In this document: one piece after another, positions 1-13,852 of the stretch
How the letters are laid out: each line of letters begins with the position of its first letter
Position numbering within the stretch: position 1 is the first letter of the stretch
NCBI GenBank assembly: GCA_008694505.1
Contig: VZDJ01007753.1
Coordinates: forward strand, 20,708,606-20,772,605
Length of the DNA stretch: 64,000 nucleotides
Source: Cyanoderma ruficeps
Lineage: Eukaryota; Chordata; Aves; Passeriformes; Timaliidae
Direction of reading: 5' to 3'
The notes under the pieces: model-generated
The model's input: the letters and a program-made list of their open reading frames with translations, nothing else
The model's database searches: none
What the model was told of the DNA's origin: nothing
Made by a program: the position numbers and the translations under genes

Positions 1-1714
1 GTAAATGTAGCTGAGTCAATGAGTGATCTTCCTGAAGAATGGTTACCCTTGCAGCAAAGAGAGAATGTTTACTTGTGATGAGAAACATTACTGGAGATAA
101 TAATACAGTTTTTATCAGTTACTCTATAAGAGCAATAACTTTCCAGTATTTTTCATTTTTTATTTTACTCTTCAATTATTGTCATGTCTCCAAGTACATT
201 TTAAATAATATCACTTGCAAAGCCAGCCAAAAAGTGGCTCTTGGCTCCAAGGAACTCTGAAGAATTTATAAGCTGTTTTTCCTCCTATCCTTGGAGCTAC
301 TCCCAGTAGAAGCCAAATCCATAAATCTGCAACTCAACACCAGGAATGACAAGTTAATCTTATCAGTGTTGTCAAGGTCTAATCCAATGACCTCAGGCAT
401 AGGACATCTGACAGATGGTGAACCACAATAGCTAATTCTATTTCAATTTCAATGAAAGCCCTTTTAGATTATTGTTTTCTTATGTGTTGTTACACTGAGA
501 TATAGTTCCAAAGACAGTGAAAACCTTCAGTCCAGACTAAAATTCAAGTCCTTACAAAGCCCCTGGTAAGCATCATAGTTCAACCAAGTAAGTGATAGGC
601 ACGTCTTCAGAGATGCAGAGATTTGTTTCAGATAATCAGTATCCAAAAGCTGAGATGCTGAAGTAATCTGAAAATGTGCTCTCTAAATATCTCAGTGCTA
701 GACATCCTTTTGGAAATTTCTTCTGCTGAGTCTAAGGACTACCTAGGAGCCACATTTCATGTAATATATCAGTCCCTCTGCTTCTGGACAGAAACAGGAG
801 ATAGAATAGCTAAATTCATTTTGAAAGTCAAAGAACTGCAAACCTTGCAAACCTTGCTGAATGTTCTAGACACTTCCATCCCAATTGGCCAGTCTTGATT
901 AAAATGATTCATATACTTCAACCAAACACAAAGAAGGCAAATAGATTCTCTGTAGCATTATGAAGATGAATGTTTGGTCTCTTGTACATGCTCTCAGACA
1001 TACTGCTCCATATTTCATGCCAAGTCCTCAGATCAATCACTGTGAAAGCAAAACAATACTTCCTTCTTTCCATGGTGCTGTCTGGAAGAGACTATGAAAT
1101 GATTTTCAGGTTTATGATGTGAAATCCTAGACCTGCTCAAATTAAAGGCCTATCTCCTGCTGACTCTAACAGAGCCAAACTTTATCTGTGAAGACCTGAG
1201 AAAGAGCTGGAGAACCTGAGAGGAGGAAGGAGCCAGGCTCTCAGCCTACCTCAAGGTGTCTAGCACGTCCTAAATGTGTCTATGGGTCTTTGCTGTTTAT
1301 TGAAAAAGAAAGTGACAGTGGCATTCTTACCTCTAATGAAAGTTAATTAATATCTTCCTTGGAAAATGTTAGCTCTGTCAAGAATCATGGTCCTGATCAT
1401 GATGAGAAGACATGGCTTGCCTGATTATACAGCAGAGGAGAATCCTTCCATAGCGCCTGCATTTCATGAAAGAAAAAATGCAATTACTTGGTAATCATAT
1501 CTTGTTGCATATACATCAAGAATAGCTCTGTAGGGCAGTGACTAAGGATATAGTACACTGACACTGCCTTGTTCTCTTGTCTATTGCAAAGTGAATCTTC
1601 TCCAATGCCTCTGCAGATCTTGTTAATGTTTCAGCACACACAATCTAGTTTTGAGTTATTTCAGTGAAAAATGTAATTGAATTTGAAAGCAGAGTAGTTT
1701 CTTACCTTTGAATA
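1..1714. other. AT-rich non-coding stretch
   Basis: No gene, RNA gene or transposon is recognisable here. The open frames at 39-260 and 674-898 are short, show no domain and have no splice or promoter context. A 10-bp direct duplication (gcaaacctt motif) lies near 838-858. Confidence 0.6.
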
Positions 1715-1812
1715 ACAGAATCAGAGAATCGTTTGGGTTGAAAGGACCTTTACAGATCATCTAGCCAACCCCCCTGCCATGGGCAAAATCATGGATACAC
1801 TCTTCCCATTAT
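1715..1812 (-). mobile_element. CR1 LINE 3'-end fragment
   Basis: Read on the minus strand this is the terminal part of an avian CR1 element. The plus strand shows the reverse complement of the tail: gaatcagagaatcg, then tttgggttgaaaggacc, catctag, and an accccctgccatgggca block that marks the CR1 3' untranslated region. The match decays after about 1790, where a short insertion interrupts it. Only about 95 bp remain, so the copy is strongly 5'-truncated and non-coding. The subfamily cannot be fixed by eye. Confidence 0.9.
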
Positions 1813-4800
1813 CCTTCTGGTTTGTTTGGTTTTGTTTAGGTTTTTTAATATATTACTTTATATACTCTTGAAAGTAAACAACTGTAAATTCAATTGCAAG
1901 TTCTAAGGGTGAGGGTATAAACTTAAGACACTAATTAGAATGGACAACAGAAACATTCCAGCAAAGTATGTCACTTGCTCAGAATATTTGCAGAATTATT
2001 TTGGAAAACAGAAAAGTTTCATTTATTTTCATATCTTGATACATGATTGTACAACAATATCTGGTTTTTAGAATGCTATTTATAAAGGTTTAGATAGGTA
2101 TATGTAACCTAAATGTATTACAGAAGACATCTAACAGAAAGAGCAATGGACTTAAAATGTATCTGTTTATCCTATTCCAGTCACATTGACTTAATAAGAA
2201 AGTTTTGAAGTATGTTGAAATCCTCCAGGGTTCTCAATTCATTGACCCTACCATTGTAATTTTCCTAGAGTGCATTTGTATATCCAGGGGAGAAATCACT
2301 GAGAATAGAAGACTATTTCCTTCCACCAGAGAACATCTATGCCTATACTAGATTTAAAGTGAAGGAATTCATTTTGGTATTTCCAGCATCAGCAAGCAAT
2401 TGCCATCTAAATAATTATTTCCTCTTTACCACAGCTTCTCATATCTAACTGTTAGAGGAAGAAACATAAAGGTAGCATTTACATATGTCAATCCTTTATG
2501 GAAACTGGAACTTGAACAGTTTAAAACAATATGGCTATTTCAGTGAAAAATTGTACCTCATTTAAAAGAAAAAATGTCAGGAAAAGAACGATTTTTAAAA
2601 CGAGGAGGGGAATAGAAAGGTGCAATGATTTCCTCTGAGCTGAGAGACAAGCTACGTGCTCAGGAAAACAGGAGCAATAAGATCAGCAGAAACAGTAGCA
2701 TGTAGGACAGAACTGAAAAAAAAAGTGTTTCAAAAAAAGGCTTGCTGTATTCATCTGTCCTGCCGGAGAGCTCTTGTATGATTCAGAGATCAGTGTGTGT
2801 TGAGCCCCTTTCTAGGCTGGGTTGCTGAGATGTTATGTTTAGCCAGTGCCAACCTGAACTTCTGAAGTTATTCTGCAACCTAACAACAAAAGCTATCATT
2901 GCACATATTTTTAGCATCTTTTTTTTTTCCATACAAAAGAAACAAAAAAATTCAGTTGTGAATAAACAACTCTTTATCAGGCATCTGCATTGATGAAAAA
3001 GTCATGATATGGGCACCCGGGATCTTTGAACTTCAAGTGCATGAGCCGTTCTACCCACACCTTATTCTTTTACATTATCATACTTTGGGGGGGTGTGACA
3101 GAAAGACTGCATCTGTGTGTCCTGTTGCAATGCTAAGGAGTCACTAAAATATCACTTTTGTTTAATACTAGGCAGTAAGTTTAGTATCAGATTTGGAAAA
3201 AATCTTGTCCCTAAATTTATCCCATCTCTTTCTCTGCTTTTCTGCAGCACTTCAGCTTCTCCAGTTGAACTAGTTCTGAACGAGTAGATAAGCAGCTGTC
3301 GTATTTCCTTCTGTCATTCACAAGAAACAGGTGCATCCAGAACCAAAGCAGAATCTAAGTGCCAGATTTTATTTTTCCTTTGGGTACATATTCATAGTAA
3401 AAGTGCCACACACTGCTACTGTGTTTATTACAGTAATATCTTGACACATCAAGAGGAGCCCTTCATTGGGCTAAGCCAAACTTCCCATTTGCTACATGTG
3501 AGTCAGAATTTTATCAACCCTACTTTTATTGTGATCCCTTGATGCCGTGCTATTAACAGGATTTAACAAGTAATGGAAAACTATTATGACCATTAAAGTA
3601 TGCAGAGGAATAGCAGCCAACTCATGCTTATACATATGCCAGAAACCAGAATACACATTTTTTCCAGTTCACAAACACTTGAGAAAGGAATTTTGGTCCT
3701 GGCGTTCTTGGGAAAAATCAAATGCCTGGAGGACACTTAGTTCCAGCAATGGTGAAGTTTTTTCTTGGTTTCAGAAGGCAAACCAGGCAAAGATATTGAA
3801 AAATGTAATTTTAAAAGTTAAAACAATCAACACATTTTATTAATGTTTTGAAAAACATACACATTTTGGGTAACTTATTTTCAGCCAAATACTGAAGCTA
3901 TTTTTCTAAACTTGCTCAGGAAAACTTATTGAAGTCAATAGGAGTTTTGCTCAGTGAGGACTGCAGGATTTGTTTCTAAGAGCCATTAAAATAATGTGTT
4001 TATTACTGAAGCAGTAGCAAAACAAGCAGTCACTATGAATCATCCAAAATAAGTTTCCTTTAAAGACTAGACATTCAGGCAGATAATTCCATCAGATCTT
4101 TGTGAACTTGGATAGAATGGTCTTTGGCAGATATTTGGATAACCTACAAGAAGCATATGGGCATCTTAGAAAAAGAAGAGGCAAGGAATGAACTTCTCAT
4201 TTGAGGTAAGACCTGTGCTGTGCTAAATGTGAGGGGACATTAAGGACAGTGGGAAGTTTCTGCCAGGATTCAGGCAGAGTGGATTTCTGGAAGGAAACAT
4301 GTTTTCACCAAAAGAAAAGGGAAAAAATAAACAAGGTGGAAAAAGAAGCCAACACTTTCCACTGAAAAAAAGAAAAACTATTAAAGGGAAAGAAGAAGTA
4401 GAAGAAGAGCTGCTTTGCAGGCTTGTCACTTCCTATTGCCCTTTTCGTTTGATAGACTCAGAATCATGGTTTTACTTTTTACTTCTGTATTTAAAGGTTA
4501 TATTAATTTAATCTTTATTCATGTGCTTGCTTTTAAATTCTGCTTGCTTTCATGTTTCCATTGCCTTTCCTGCTATTAAAAGAGCATGGATATGGATTTC
4601 ATATAGAAGAGATCTCAAAACACTTCTTTTACTTTATAGCCCTCCCAAGAGACTTGGGATAAAGGTGACTTTTAGAAGAAAACCATATTCTAGCAAATAG
4701 ATATTTAGTGTCTGACATCTGGCAGTTTAAAGACCCATTTGAGGAAAAGACTGAAACCCTCATTCTTTGACAACATGCTCAGAGTAAAATGCATTTTCTA

Positions 4801-5188
4801 ATATTTGTTTATTTACCAAAGTTATTCTTTCCTCTGATTCATTCCTTACACTGGCATGTGTTAACTTTTCCTCTTTATTTGCTGAGTACCTGATTTACGA
4901 CCGGGGCTGCTAGACTACATCACTGTACAGCACAGATAGTCTGGCATTAATTTGCCCTGTTCCTTGTGTCTCCTACATCCCTTCTTTAGGAAAGCATCAA
5001 AATTTTGGCCCACGTGTTCTATTGTAAACAGGCAAAATTCAAAAACATTCCTTTGCCAATGTCATTTAAAATAAATATATAAATATAAAAACATTGGGGA
5101 TAAAGCAACTTATAGAAGTCAAATCAGCTACCAAAATTTGAAAAGAAAATACACAAATTACGTTTATTTTCATAGACTCAGCACTTGA
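1813..5188. other. AT-rich non-coding stretch
   Basis: No gene or transposon was recognised. A purine-rich run of about 100 bases lies at 4309-4411 and accounts for the overlapping open frames on both strands there. A G7 run is present near 3087. The short tRNA-like block near 3010-3055 is discussed under rejected items. Confidence 0.55.
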
Positions 5189-5262
5189 GAATCATAGAAT
5201 CGTGGAATATTCTGGGTTGGAAGGGACCCACGATGATCATCAGGTCCAGCCCTTGAACTCCC
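5189..5262 (-). mobile_element. CR1 LINE 3'-end fragment (short)
   Basis: The plus strand shows the inverse of a CR1 tail: aatcatagaatcgtgg, then attctgggttggaaggga, cccacgatgatcat and a tccagccc block. The cccac-atgatcat arrangement fits the CR1 subfamilies whose tail reads ggatcattgtgggtccc on the sense strand, as in the copies at 13853 and 22885. About 74 bp remain, with no coding potential. Confidence 0.88.
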
Positions 5263-6975
5263 ATATTACTTTTTAAATATTGTTAAAAGCATCACAGGCT
5301 TCTTCCATAACCTCACATGTGATTTCTAAGAGAAGTCACATTTTAAATTATAAATTCACCAAATGTGTTTGCACTATATTTTCATGAAGAAAGATTCATC
5401 AAGTTTCATATGCAGAGTCTATCAACCTGTTTTCAATCACTGACATGCAAATGAGAGATCTGACACATTCCCAGGAGATTTAATCTGGGCAAGTATTTCT
5501 AGAGCTGAGACAAGTGCAGAAGCCAGAACACTGAACACAAAGCCTCTCTGCTTGAGGACCCATCTGCCCCTTAAGTAGTGTATTAACAGGGTGCATGCTC
5601 ATTGAAGCAACCCTGAGATAGAAGGTATATCAAAATATGGAATATTAGATTTCAAACACTCTTGGTACTATCAAAGTAGTCAGCTTAGGTTGCATAGTCC
5701 TTCACTGACAAATTAATGTGATAATTTCTGTGTGTTTTTAAGATATACAGTGTGTTTCTTTAGAAGCCCCACTCAGCAATATATTGTTTTTAGAATTTTT
5801 CCTACCTGTGCTACAATATCAGTCAGAGAGTAACATAGGAAAAAAGTTCTTGTATTTAGATAATTACTGGGCATTTGGCTAAACCCAAAGTACCAGTGTA
5901 GCTACACAAGATTTGTGCCAACTGTGCTTATTATGGGGATATGGCCTCATACCAGTCTGTGTGCGTGTATCAAGGCACTACACAACTGACCTTGTGCATT
6001 ATCTCACAGACATTTACAAAGCTCAGCTTTGAAACAAAAATTCGTGTCCTGGAAAGAATTACTGTTTTCCAGTAGAGGCAGGTTTCAGTGATGAATACTA
6101 TAGCTGATTCAGAATAGGGATATAGGTCATCAGACAGACACTGACTATGGTAGCTTCCTAAAAGAAACTCTCAGGGCAGTTATATCCTGTCTAGAATTCC
6201 CTACAATTTATCCACATCAAGAAAAACAGTGTAATTTCAAGGTGGTGAATGGGTTTTCTGTCCTTACAACAACTTTCTTTTTAACAACTATTTGATCATG
6301 ACCAGTGGGAAGCATTCTCAAGCCAAATATGGGCCTTTTCTTGAGCAAATGGAAATGTTTGTTTCTTAGATGCAGGATGTAAATCAGACAGTCCTTACAC
6401 AAGAAAGTCCAATTGTTCTGTGACTGCAACATTCATCTGACACTGAAGTGTTCTGTCCTTGCATCAAATCAGGCAAACAAGGACTCCACTTCTATTTTCC
6501 ACTTCCTAGTATTGTCTATTGACTTATTGACTGTTCCAAGTATGACATGTCACTCCTTGGAGCACTTACACTCTTTCACTGAATTTCCTTCTCTCAAAAT
6601 ATATAAAATTCCAAATAAAAGGACAACTGCAAATCCTTGCCTCATCAAGAGTAGAAAGATTAAAAAAACTCAGTAGCTACAATTACATAGAACATTTCCC
6701 AAGCAGCTCTTTTCAGAGGACAATAACAGCCTTCAAAAAGACTTAGCTTAAGACAGAGTGAATAGAAAATGCTGGTCAGTTGAATCAGTTTCTCCTCTCC
6801 ACACAGCCACTATCAGTTCTTCAATGTAAAATGGATACAAGTGGACTTGGGAAGCCAGGTCTGCCACAAAACTAAGGATGCTGAGTTGAGTAGTATCAAT
6901 CCCACAACTGTAACTTGTTTACTGGGGGAGCTTGAGGACTGAGCACAAATATCAATTTCTTTCCAAAAGTGCAAC
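5263..6975. other. Non-coding stretch, nothing distinctive
   Basis: AT-rich sequence. The two overlapping open frames around 6217-6676 (one on each strand) have no recognisable domain. A short near-palindrome (caaagctcagctttg) lies at about 6017-6031. Confidence 0.55.
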
Positions 6976-7041
6976 ACCCAAAAAACTAAAAAAAAAACAN
7001 CCCCAAAAAAAAAAAGAGTCCCAAAAAGAGAAAAAGAGTCC
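6976..7041. repeat. A-rich low-complexity tract with an N
   Basis: Runs of A are broken by C blocks and by one undetermined base at 7000, followed by two gagtccc copies in A/G-rich sequence. This is simple low-complexity DNA. The N suggests that the assembly or base calling was uncertain here. Confidence 0.85.
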
Positions 7042-7299
7042 CTTTTCCCTTTCTGGCCTTCACACTCTAAACTTGCCCTGAAGAGCTGAGAAGAAGGAGA
7101 GAGAAGGAGAGAATTATCTCCTGGTCCTTCTCTGATGACAGCTTTCTAACATCTTTTTTATAGGTATAAGTTTTTCCATCTGGAAAAATCACCACTGCAT
7201 AAATGCTGTTGGGGCAGAAAAAGTTAAGGCAAATGTTTTACAGCTTTATTCCTGCAGTGCATTGTCATTATTACAGTTTCAAATTATTAACAAAATTAT
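7042..7299. other. Non-coding spacer
   Basis: A short AG-rich segment (gagaaggaga repeats near 7095-7112) followed by ordinary AT-rich sequence. No gene was seen. Confidence 0.5.
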
Positions 7300-7390
7300 T
7301 TCTTATATAATAATATTTATTATATTTTTTTATATATATNTATATTTTATATATATATTATATATATATATAAAATTCGATATATAATCA
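7300..7390. repeat. AT-rich (TA)n-type microsatellite
   Basis: Almost pure A/T, dominated by tatata steps, with one undetermined base at 7340. An imperfect TA array of this kind can form hairpins and is hard to sequence, which fits the N. Confidence 0.9.
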
Positions 7391-9295
7391 TCTTTCATTC
7401 TTATATAATGAAAATGTGGATTGATTTTGAGCCAGCCCTGGGGAATAACAGCCAATCATTAATAAATGCAATCTGTATTCCTTGAAGAGCACTGGGTGTG
7501 TAGATCACAGGATTCTTTGACTGAATGAATGCAAGATTATATTAAGTGTATTAAATAGTTATAATTTCAAATTAGTGAACATTTGCTCTAAATTTACTTT
7601 AGTTGCAAAATTATTGGTGACATTTCAGTTTGCAGAAATTTCAATGCAAAGGGAGCACAAAACTTTAATTTGAAATGTAAGTTAGACAACTATGATATCA
7701 CTCAGTTACTTCTAGAATCCGAGTTGAGCTACTGCGTCCAAATTCAGATGAGGATTTGAAAGTCCAGATTCTGATAATTTCAATCAAGCATTTTGGGAAT
7801 GGTATGTTTTAAAAATTTGGGTCAGTCATTATGTAATGATCTGAATGAGGGTTTTCAAACATTTTCACCAAAAAAAACCCCAAACAAAAAAACCCCAACC
7901 CACCACAAGAAAACCCTACATTTTTGGGCCCCTTTTTTTTCATTTTGTTTGCATTTTAAATGAAATCAGTACTTGTTTACATAAAGTCTTTTGTTCACTT
8001 CCTTTAGCATTACAATGTAATATCCACTGGTACCACTATACTGATAAAAACCTTCCTTGACACTACCTCATCCCATTTAAATGACAGGCACTGACCTGGA
8101 CATCATTTCCCTAAGGAATATGAGGCAATTTCCAATCATGAAATCCCATAGCAGTTTTTCAAGATACTTCCAAAGAGGTAAATACATCGCAATTGATTAT
8201 CACTTCAATTCTACATCCTTAATGCTTTATGCTGCCTATCTGACCTGTAACCAGAACAAAAGTTCTGGAAGCCATTAAGAAAGTAACTCTGCAGCAAAGG
8301 CACACAGTATTACAGATATTTAAGGACAACTTCTGTCTGCTGCTTGGTTGGTTCTCTGGGAACGAGACATCCAACATGAAGAATGTTGAGCATCATCACT
8401 GTCTATTTTGATTTGAGGACATAAAGGCTGTGCAATGAGACACCCTCTCCTAACCACTGTCGGGATATATTTATTTACAGCTGGAATGATAATTACATGG
8501 ATGGTTCTTTTAAGATGAAGTATGATTCCTCCTTTTCACTTTAAAGTAAGGGTGATCATACCAAATCTGTTATTACAAGTGGTGTTTTCTTTTTCATGAT
8601 CCTATATAAGACTGCCAGCCTGCCAGCTCAGCAAAGATATCAACAAGCACTTGTTTTGTTGACCAGATAAAAACAAGTGCATTTCAGTTTAAAAACCAGT
8701 ATTTCAAATACATTACATGCTTTTCAAGCAAAAGAATAAGTGTATTCTTCTATATTCCAAAGGAAGGAACTGTGTCAGAGGAAACATCCACTGTGGCAGT
8801 GTGCAGTCCAACCTGTAGCCCCATTCTGCAGGGATGGAGCATGTGACTTTCTATAAAGTAACTTTTAAGAAACTATTCTACAATTTATAACAGACTCTCA
8901 GTGCTATGGTCCTAGATGTACTCTAGAAACCTATTGGTCCCAGTAGAAAAAGTAGTTTTGTTTTTATCTCTAGACATTTATACAAACTTAATAAAAAACC
9001 CCAAAACAAACCCTTCTATTAATTTTAGAGAATGCCTTTTCCATAAATTTAAATAAAAAATCATATCTATATAGAAAAACCCAAAAACATCTAAATAAGA
9101 AAAGTTCAAATATGTGATATTTGGTAGAGGCTTGGTTGGAAGACTTTCCTTTACTATCTGACTTTCCAACATTATTTTCATGCACTAAAACCATATCTAT
9201 TAATATAAACCAGGAATTACTTCCATTTGTTTCCATATAAAATATTCTTTCTTCTCATCTTTAATAAATTTTCTGTTTCAAGAGATGTAAACTCC
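7391..9295. other. AT-rich non-coding stretch with A/C-rich patches
   Basis: No gene was recognised. An A/C-rich low-complexity patch (aaaaaccccaaac type) lies at 7867-7917 and a smaller one near 8993-9010. The open frames at 7845-8278 and on the minus strand at 8978-9236 run through these patches and lack domains. Confidence 0.55.
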
Positions 9296-9462
9296 TTGCT
9301 TCCCATTCCTTTCTTTTTTTTTTTACTTTCCCTTTCCTTTCCCACCTTTTCATCATTTTTTCTCTTTCCTCCCTCCTTCTTTTTACCTTTCCTTTTATCA
9401 TCTACTTCTCATTTCCTTCTTTTCACTTTCTTCCATGCTATGCCCTTTTTTCTCTCCTCCAT
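9296..9462. repeat. Polypyrimidine-rich tract (about 165 bp)
   Basis: On the plus strand this segment is overwhelmingly T and C (tttccctttcctttccc and similar), with only scattered purines. It explains the F/S/L/P-rich 92-residue open frame crossing it, which is a composition artefact. Tracts of this kind can adopt triplex (H-DNA) structure. Confidence 0.9.
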
Positions 9463-10300
9463 AAAAAAAATACTATGCAAGGGCATAAGTATATGTATAA
9501 ACTAAAAATTTAAAAATTTCATTAACAGATTATCTCTGGAGGGTTCATCCTTTTAGAGTTTTTTCTTTAGAATACATTGTTGCTGTTCACCACAATTTAA
9601 GAATGCTGAGAAGTAAAACTAGAATAATTGTATTAGCAAAATATAGAGATATGAAAGTTCAAGTTAACATCCAAACAAACATACACACTAAATGAAATCC
9701 TACATGTTCACTATAAATATTTGCATGCTCTTCCTGGAGAATTAATAAAGGTTGACATTCAGCAGTGATGAATCTCTATGTTTCTTTAAATTTGGGTCTT
9801 GAAGATTATTTTCTTATAAAATTTTCTTTTGTCTTATGTCTTGTAGATGTAACAGCAGACAACACAGGGAAACTGAAGTGAGTTGCTCGAGCATACAAAG
9901 CAAAATCAAAAGCTTGGCTACTGAAAAAACACTTTAGAACTCAATTTTGATACAGAAAAACAGGCAAGAAATAAAGTAAAACTCCTTGTAATACATTTCT
10001 GTGTAAGTGTATAAAATAACTGTCATGCAGAATTGACTTGAAATAATCTCACAACACCTGATACTCCTTCTGGGTAAGTAGACAATACAGAGGGATATTA
10101 GATTTTGCAAATCCCCAGTGTTTTGTTTTAGCTTGAGAGACCATTTGCATGCAAGCAGTCCTCTGGGTCCTAAGTCCATCTTAACGTGAAAACATCACAC
10201 AGCTCTATTTTTAAACAAGGCATTTCCATTCTTTTGTATGACTAAAAATTCTGAAATCTGAGGAGAAAACAAACCAGCAGTTAGCTACGGTGTGAGAGAG
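9463..10300. other. Non-coding stretch
   Basis: AT-rich sequence with no recognisable gene or transposon. The 81-residue minus-strand frame at 9934-10179 shows no known domain. Confidence 0.5.
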
Positions 10301-10440
10301 TCGCTGTTATTTAAACGCTTAAATAGCGTCCTGTGGTGCTGCTGGCCAGTGGCAGCTGCTGGCCAGTGGCATCTGGCTGGCACCCTGCACTGGACCAAGG
10401 GCACCTCTGGCAGGGGAACCGCTGTAAGGAGGCACCACAT
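10301..10440. repeat. GC-rich patch with 17-bp tandem duplication and inverted repeat
   Basis: A perfect 17-bp unit (gctgctggccagtggca) occurs twice head to tail at 10338-10354 and 10355-10371. Just before it lies a near-palindrome at 10303-10328 in which cgct plus atttaa faces ttaaatagcg. The segment is clearly more GC-rich than its surroundings. No element family was recognised. Confidence 0.8.
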
Positions 10441-13400
10441 GTAAATAACAAATGTTAAATGAAGACATAAATTTCAGCTTCACCTTCCAAGTATAAAGGT
10501 ATATGTTTGTAGAAGAAAATGGCTCATTTGTAGACTCTTTAAACCACATGGCTGCTCAGGAGTGAATATAGTCACATTCTGGTCCATACCATAAGAAATG
10601 CAGGAGCAAGCTGACTTAACTGCTCAGTTAAAAAAAAAAATAAAATATTTAATGTAAAATTGAGATATTGCATGAGATGGCTTCATATTCTAGGACTCTC
10701 TGAAGTACATTACATGTTGCTACTCCTGCCTAAAACTTATCTGTCAGTTTTCTTAAGCATTTTCTCCACAAACCTGATATTTAGATTATACAACAAAACC
10801 AAAAAAATCCCATGAAATAGCTAGATAATAGCCTAAGAATACAAAACTTTTCACCTTAGGGACATGAAGGAGGTCTCTTTTGTCTGCTGGTCAGGTTGAA
10901 ACTTCAGGATGTGTATTATCACTACATCTCTCCTTCAGGACTCCAGTAATCACTTCAGTTTTGTGTCAGATAGGCATATTTAGTGATTTTATACAATGCT
11001 TGACAGAAGTAACCTAACACAATACATCAATGTATGAGGACAAAAATATATAGATTCTTTCATTCATAAATAACAGGAATGCAGCCATGTAAAACATATT
11101 GCTATCAAACACCACTTCCATACAGGATCACTCCTTATACATCTTTGGGGAAAATAAGAAATACATATTTAGAAATTACGTATTTAGAAATTGTCATGGA
11201 AACAAACCCACTGTAAAAGAAGCATCCCACAAAACCTTCTGAACATTGTGACTAAAAATGAAAACCAGCTAAACGATTTTGTCCACAAACACAAATAATT
11301 TTTTCTCATGTTTTTGCTGTGTGCAAGTCTGAAGATCTGTCCTCTTATACCAGCCTAAACAAAAGAACTCAGAGGGAGGGATCAAGCCACCTCTCTCCTC
11401 CATTGCCTGAGGCCACACCTGTGCCTGGCCAGCTTTTCTGTACAAATTTTAACATCCTGAAGGCTGCTCTAATTTATACCAGTTGGTGAGATTCCAAAGG
11501 AGCTGCCTTTGTGGCCATAGCTGACAGGGATCAGAAAAGCATCAATCATGGCTCCAAGCTGACACTGGCACCAAGACAGAATACAGCTTTTCCTGGCTCT
11601 CTGCTAGAAGGCATCCCACCCACAATTTTAGAAAAATATCAGGTATCATAGTGGTGAAAAGTATTCCTGATGGCAATATTTCTGGGTTTTTCTATTTTAT
11701 CTTGTTTATAAGCCTATACAACCAATTACAATCTGCATTAAATATGTAAATTAACATGCAGATAGGTAAAATGTACACTGTTAAGAAGAAAAGGGCTGGA
11801 TCCCGAGACAGGAGGAAGAAAGTTTAAAAATATTTTTGCATTTTTCTTTCACAATGTGCAACTGTGCAATTGAAATTTCGGTTTGCTATTTATTTTACTT
11901 TATTTCTCATCATCTATTTGTGTTCTGTGAAAGCAATGTCTGTGTACCATTAAATAGACCTTCCTTTTTCCATAGAGATGTAAATATAAGATATAATTAC
12001 AGGATTTCTTCTGTTGAAAACAGTCATACTTTACACCTTTTTTACTCATGCCCACTAGGTAGTGATTTTCTCTCTTACCCATGGATTACTCTCTTTCAAA
12101 TCCATCATTCCCAACTACTCATTTGGTGGAGCACAGAAAGCTTTTTCAATCTCTCCTTTTTGCTGACCATGCAATGAGGTCGCTGAACTCAGCCTTGTCA
12201 TCACAACAGATTTGTTTTGGTAAAGTTTTATTGTAAATTTGAAATAATGCAGTTACGACCTTAAAAGCACATGTTTTGCTTTCAATACCACAAAACTTTT
12301 TGAAGTTTGTTTGCATCACATGGGAAGAGCTCTAAGCTAAAGTAAGTAAATGCTTCTTCTCTAATAAAAGTGTTCGTATAGGAGATTATATCCATCCAGC
12401 ATTTCAAATGATTTGTCTCCTGTCCAGACAAAGTCCTAGACAATGATGTGTTCCATGCAGTTATAGATGCAGCATCCACATGACAGGTCTCCATGCCGCT
12501 TTAATTGGCTCAGATAACATGGTTTTCTTTTAAATAGCATGCCTCTATTTTTTGTCAGTCTTTAAAAGGAAATATAACCTTTCAGATGAAATCTTACTAT
12601 AAGTCATTGAGTAGCTAAGAAGCCTTCAAAAACTTGTTATAAAAGCCTGGTAAGCACCAGATTCTTATAAATTTATGTAGTAAATAATTTCTCATATTGT
12701 ATTTTCCACATGCATGGCATGTTCTTCGTATTTTAAGTCATCTAAGGAACGATAGCATCACATGCCATGGTACTCAGTTAACAGTCCAAAGAGCCACTTC
12801 TGCAAAAACTGCGCAGACAAGTACTTGGAGAGGAGATTCACACAGTAAAAAATTAAAGAAAAGCTTTCTAGGGGAAAATTCAGGTCAGAAAATTCAGATT
12901 TTTCCCACTCAGGAGGGAATGAAACCGCTTGTCCAGAAACTGCAAATGAATTTTATCATCTGAAAAAATTGATTTCCCTAGGATTTCAGTGACAGAATTA
13001 TAACTCAGTCACAGAGTCCTATAAGGAGTGATGGACAGATTATTTACAAGTACATTGAAGAGTTTCAATTAAAAATACCTAAATTAACTCATTAGATGTG
13101 CAAACATTTGCAGTGTTTTTCTGTTTCATCTAGGCCTTGTGCTCTGAAAACTCCATTTGCTGCTTCAATTTCAATTTATAAAACATGGGGATGTTAATTC
13201 ATAAGTTCAAAAATGCTCATATTTCTTTTTAGAGGAAAATTTCAGGCAATAACAGTTAAAACACTACTAGAAATGCAATTTAAAGTCTAGGAAAAGGTGG
13301 GTAGCTGCTCCTGACATGAATGTTAAGCAAGCAAGGACCCATAATTTTTAAGTATTTAGGTGAGAGTACATAGTTTACATAACATGAAACAACTAGTCAA

Positions 13401-13852
13401 TTAAAATTTTTTTGCTTATCAGGGAGCCACAAAATCCTTTTCTTAGAGCTGCCTTTGCTCAGTACTTGACCATTACATGGTCAAATAAAGATACTAAACT
13501 AATTTTCAGTACCCCTGCAGATCTTCAGAAAGCCTTACTGCTTTTAAACCACGCTGCCTCATATAACACAAAACAGGGTGGAGCAAATGGAAATTGCATA
13601 TTTTCTAAGCAATAGAATTCCACACTGCAATTCTAAGTTAACTATCACTTAGTTGACAAGACAATCTTAGAGTTCAAATTTCTTCATTCCATTTAGACAA
13701 TACCCTGCATTACATTCTTCTAGTTCATTTACCACCTTCTAGAGGCCAATTCTGGAACACTTTTCATTAAAGGATATCTGGAAAATGAAAAAGCAGATAG
13801 AGGCAGCACTGGAGTGCATTGCTCTGACCCCAAAACCCTTAATTACTTAAGG
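10441..13852. other. AT-rich non-coding stretch
   Basis: No gene or transposon can be supported. The largest frame, 113 residues at 11836-12177, is hydrophobic and AT-driven with no domain. It overlaps an open frame on the other strand. Confidence 0.55.

Noticed and set aside
3008..3058. Minus-strand block with ggtagaacggctcatgc and agttcaaagatcccgggtg, looking like a tRNA or SINE head
   Set aside because: The B box is interrupted (ttcaaagatcc) and no cloverleaf or SINE tail can be built around it.
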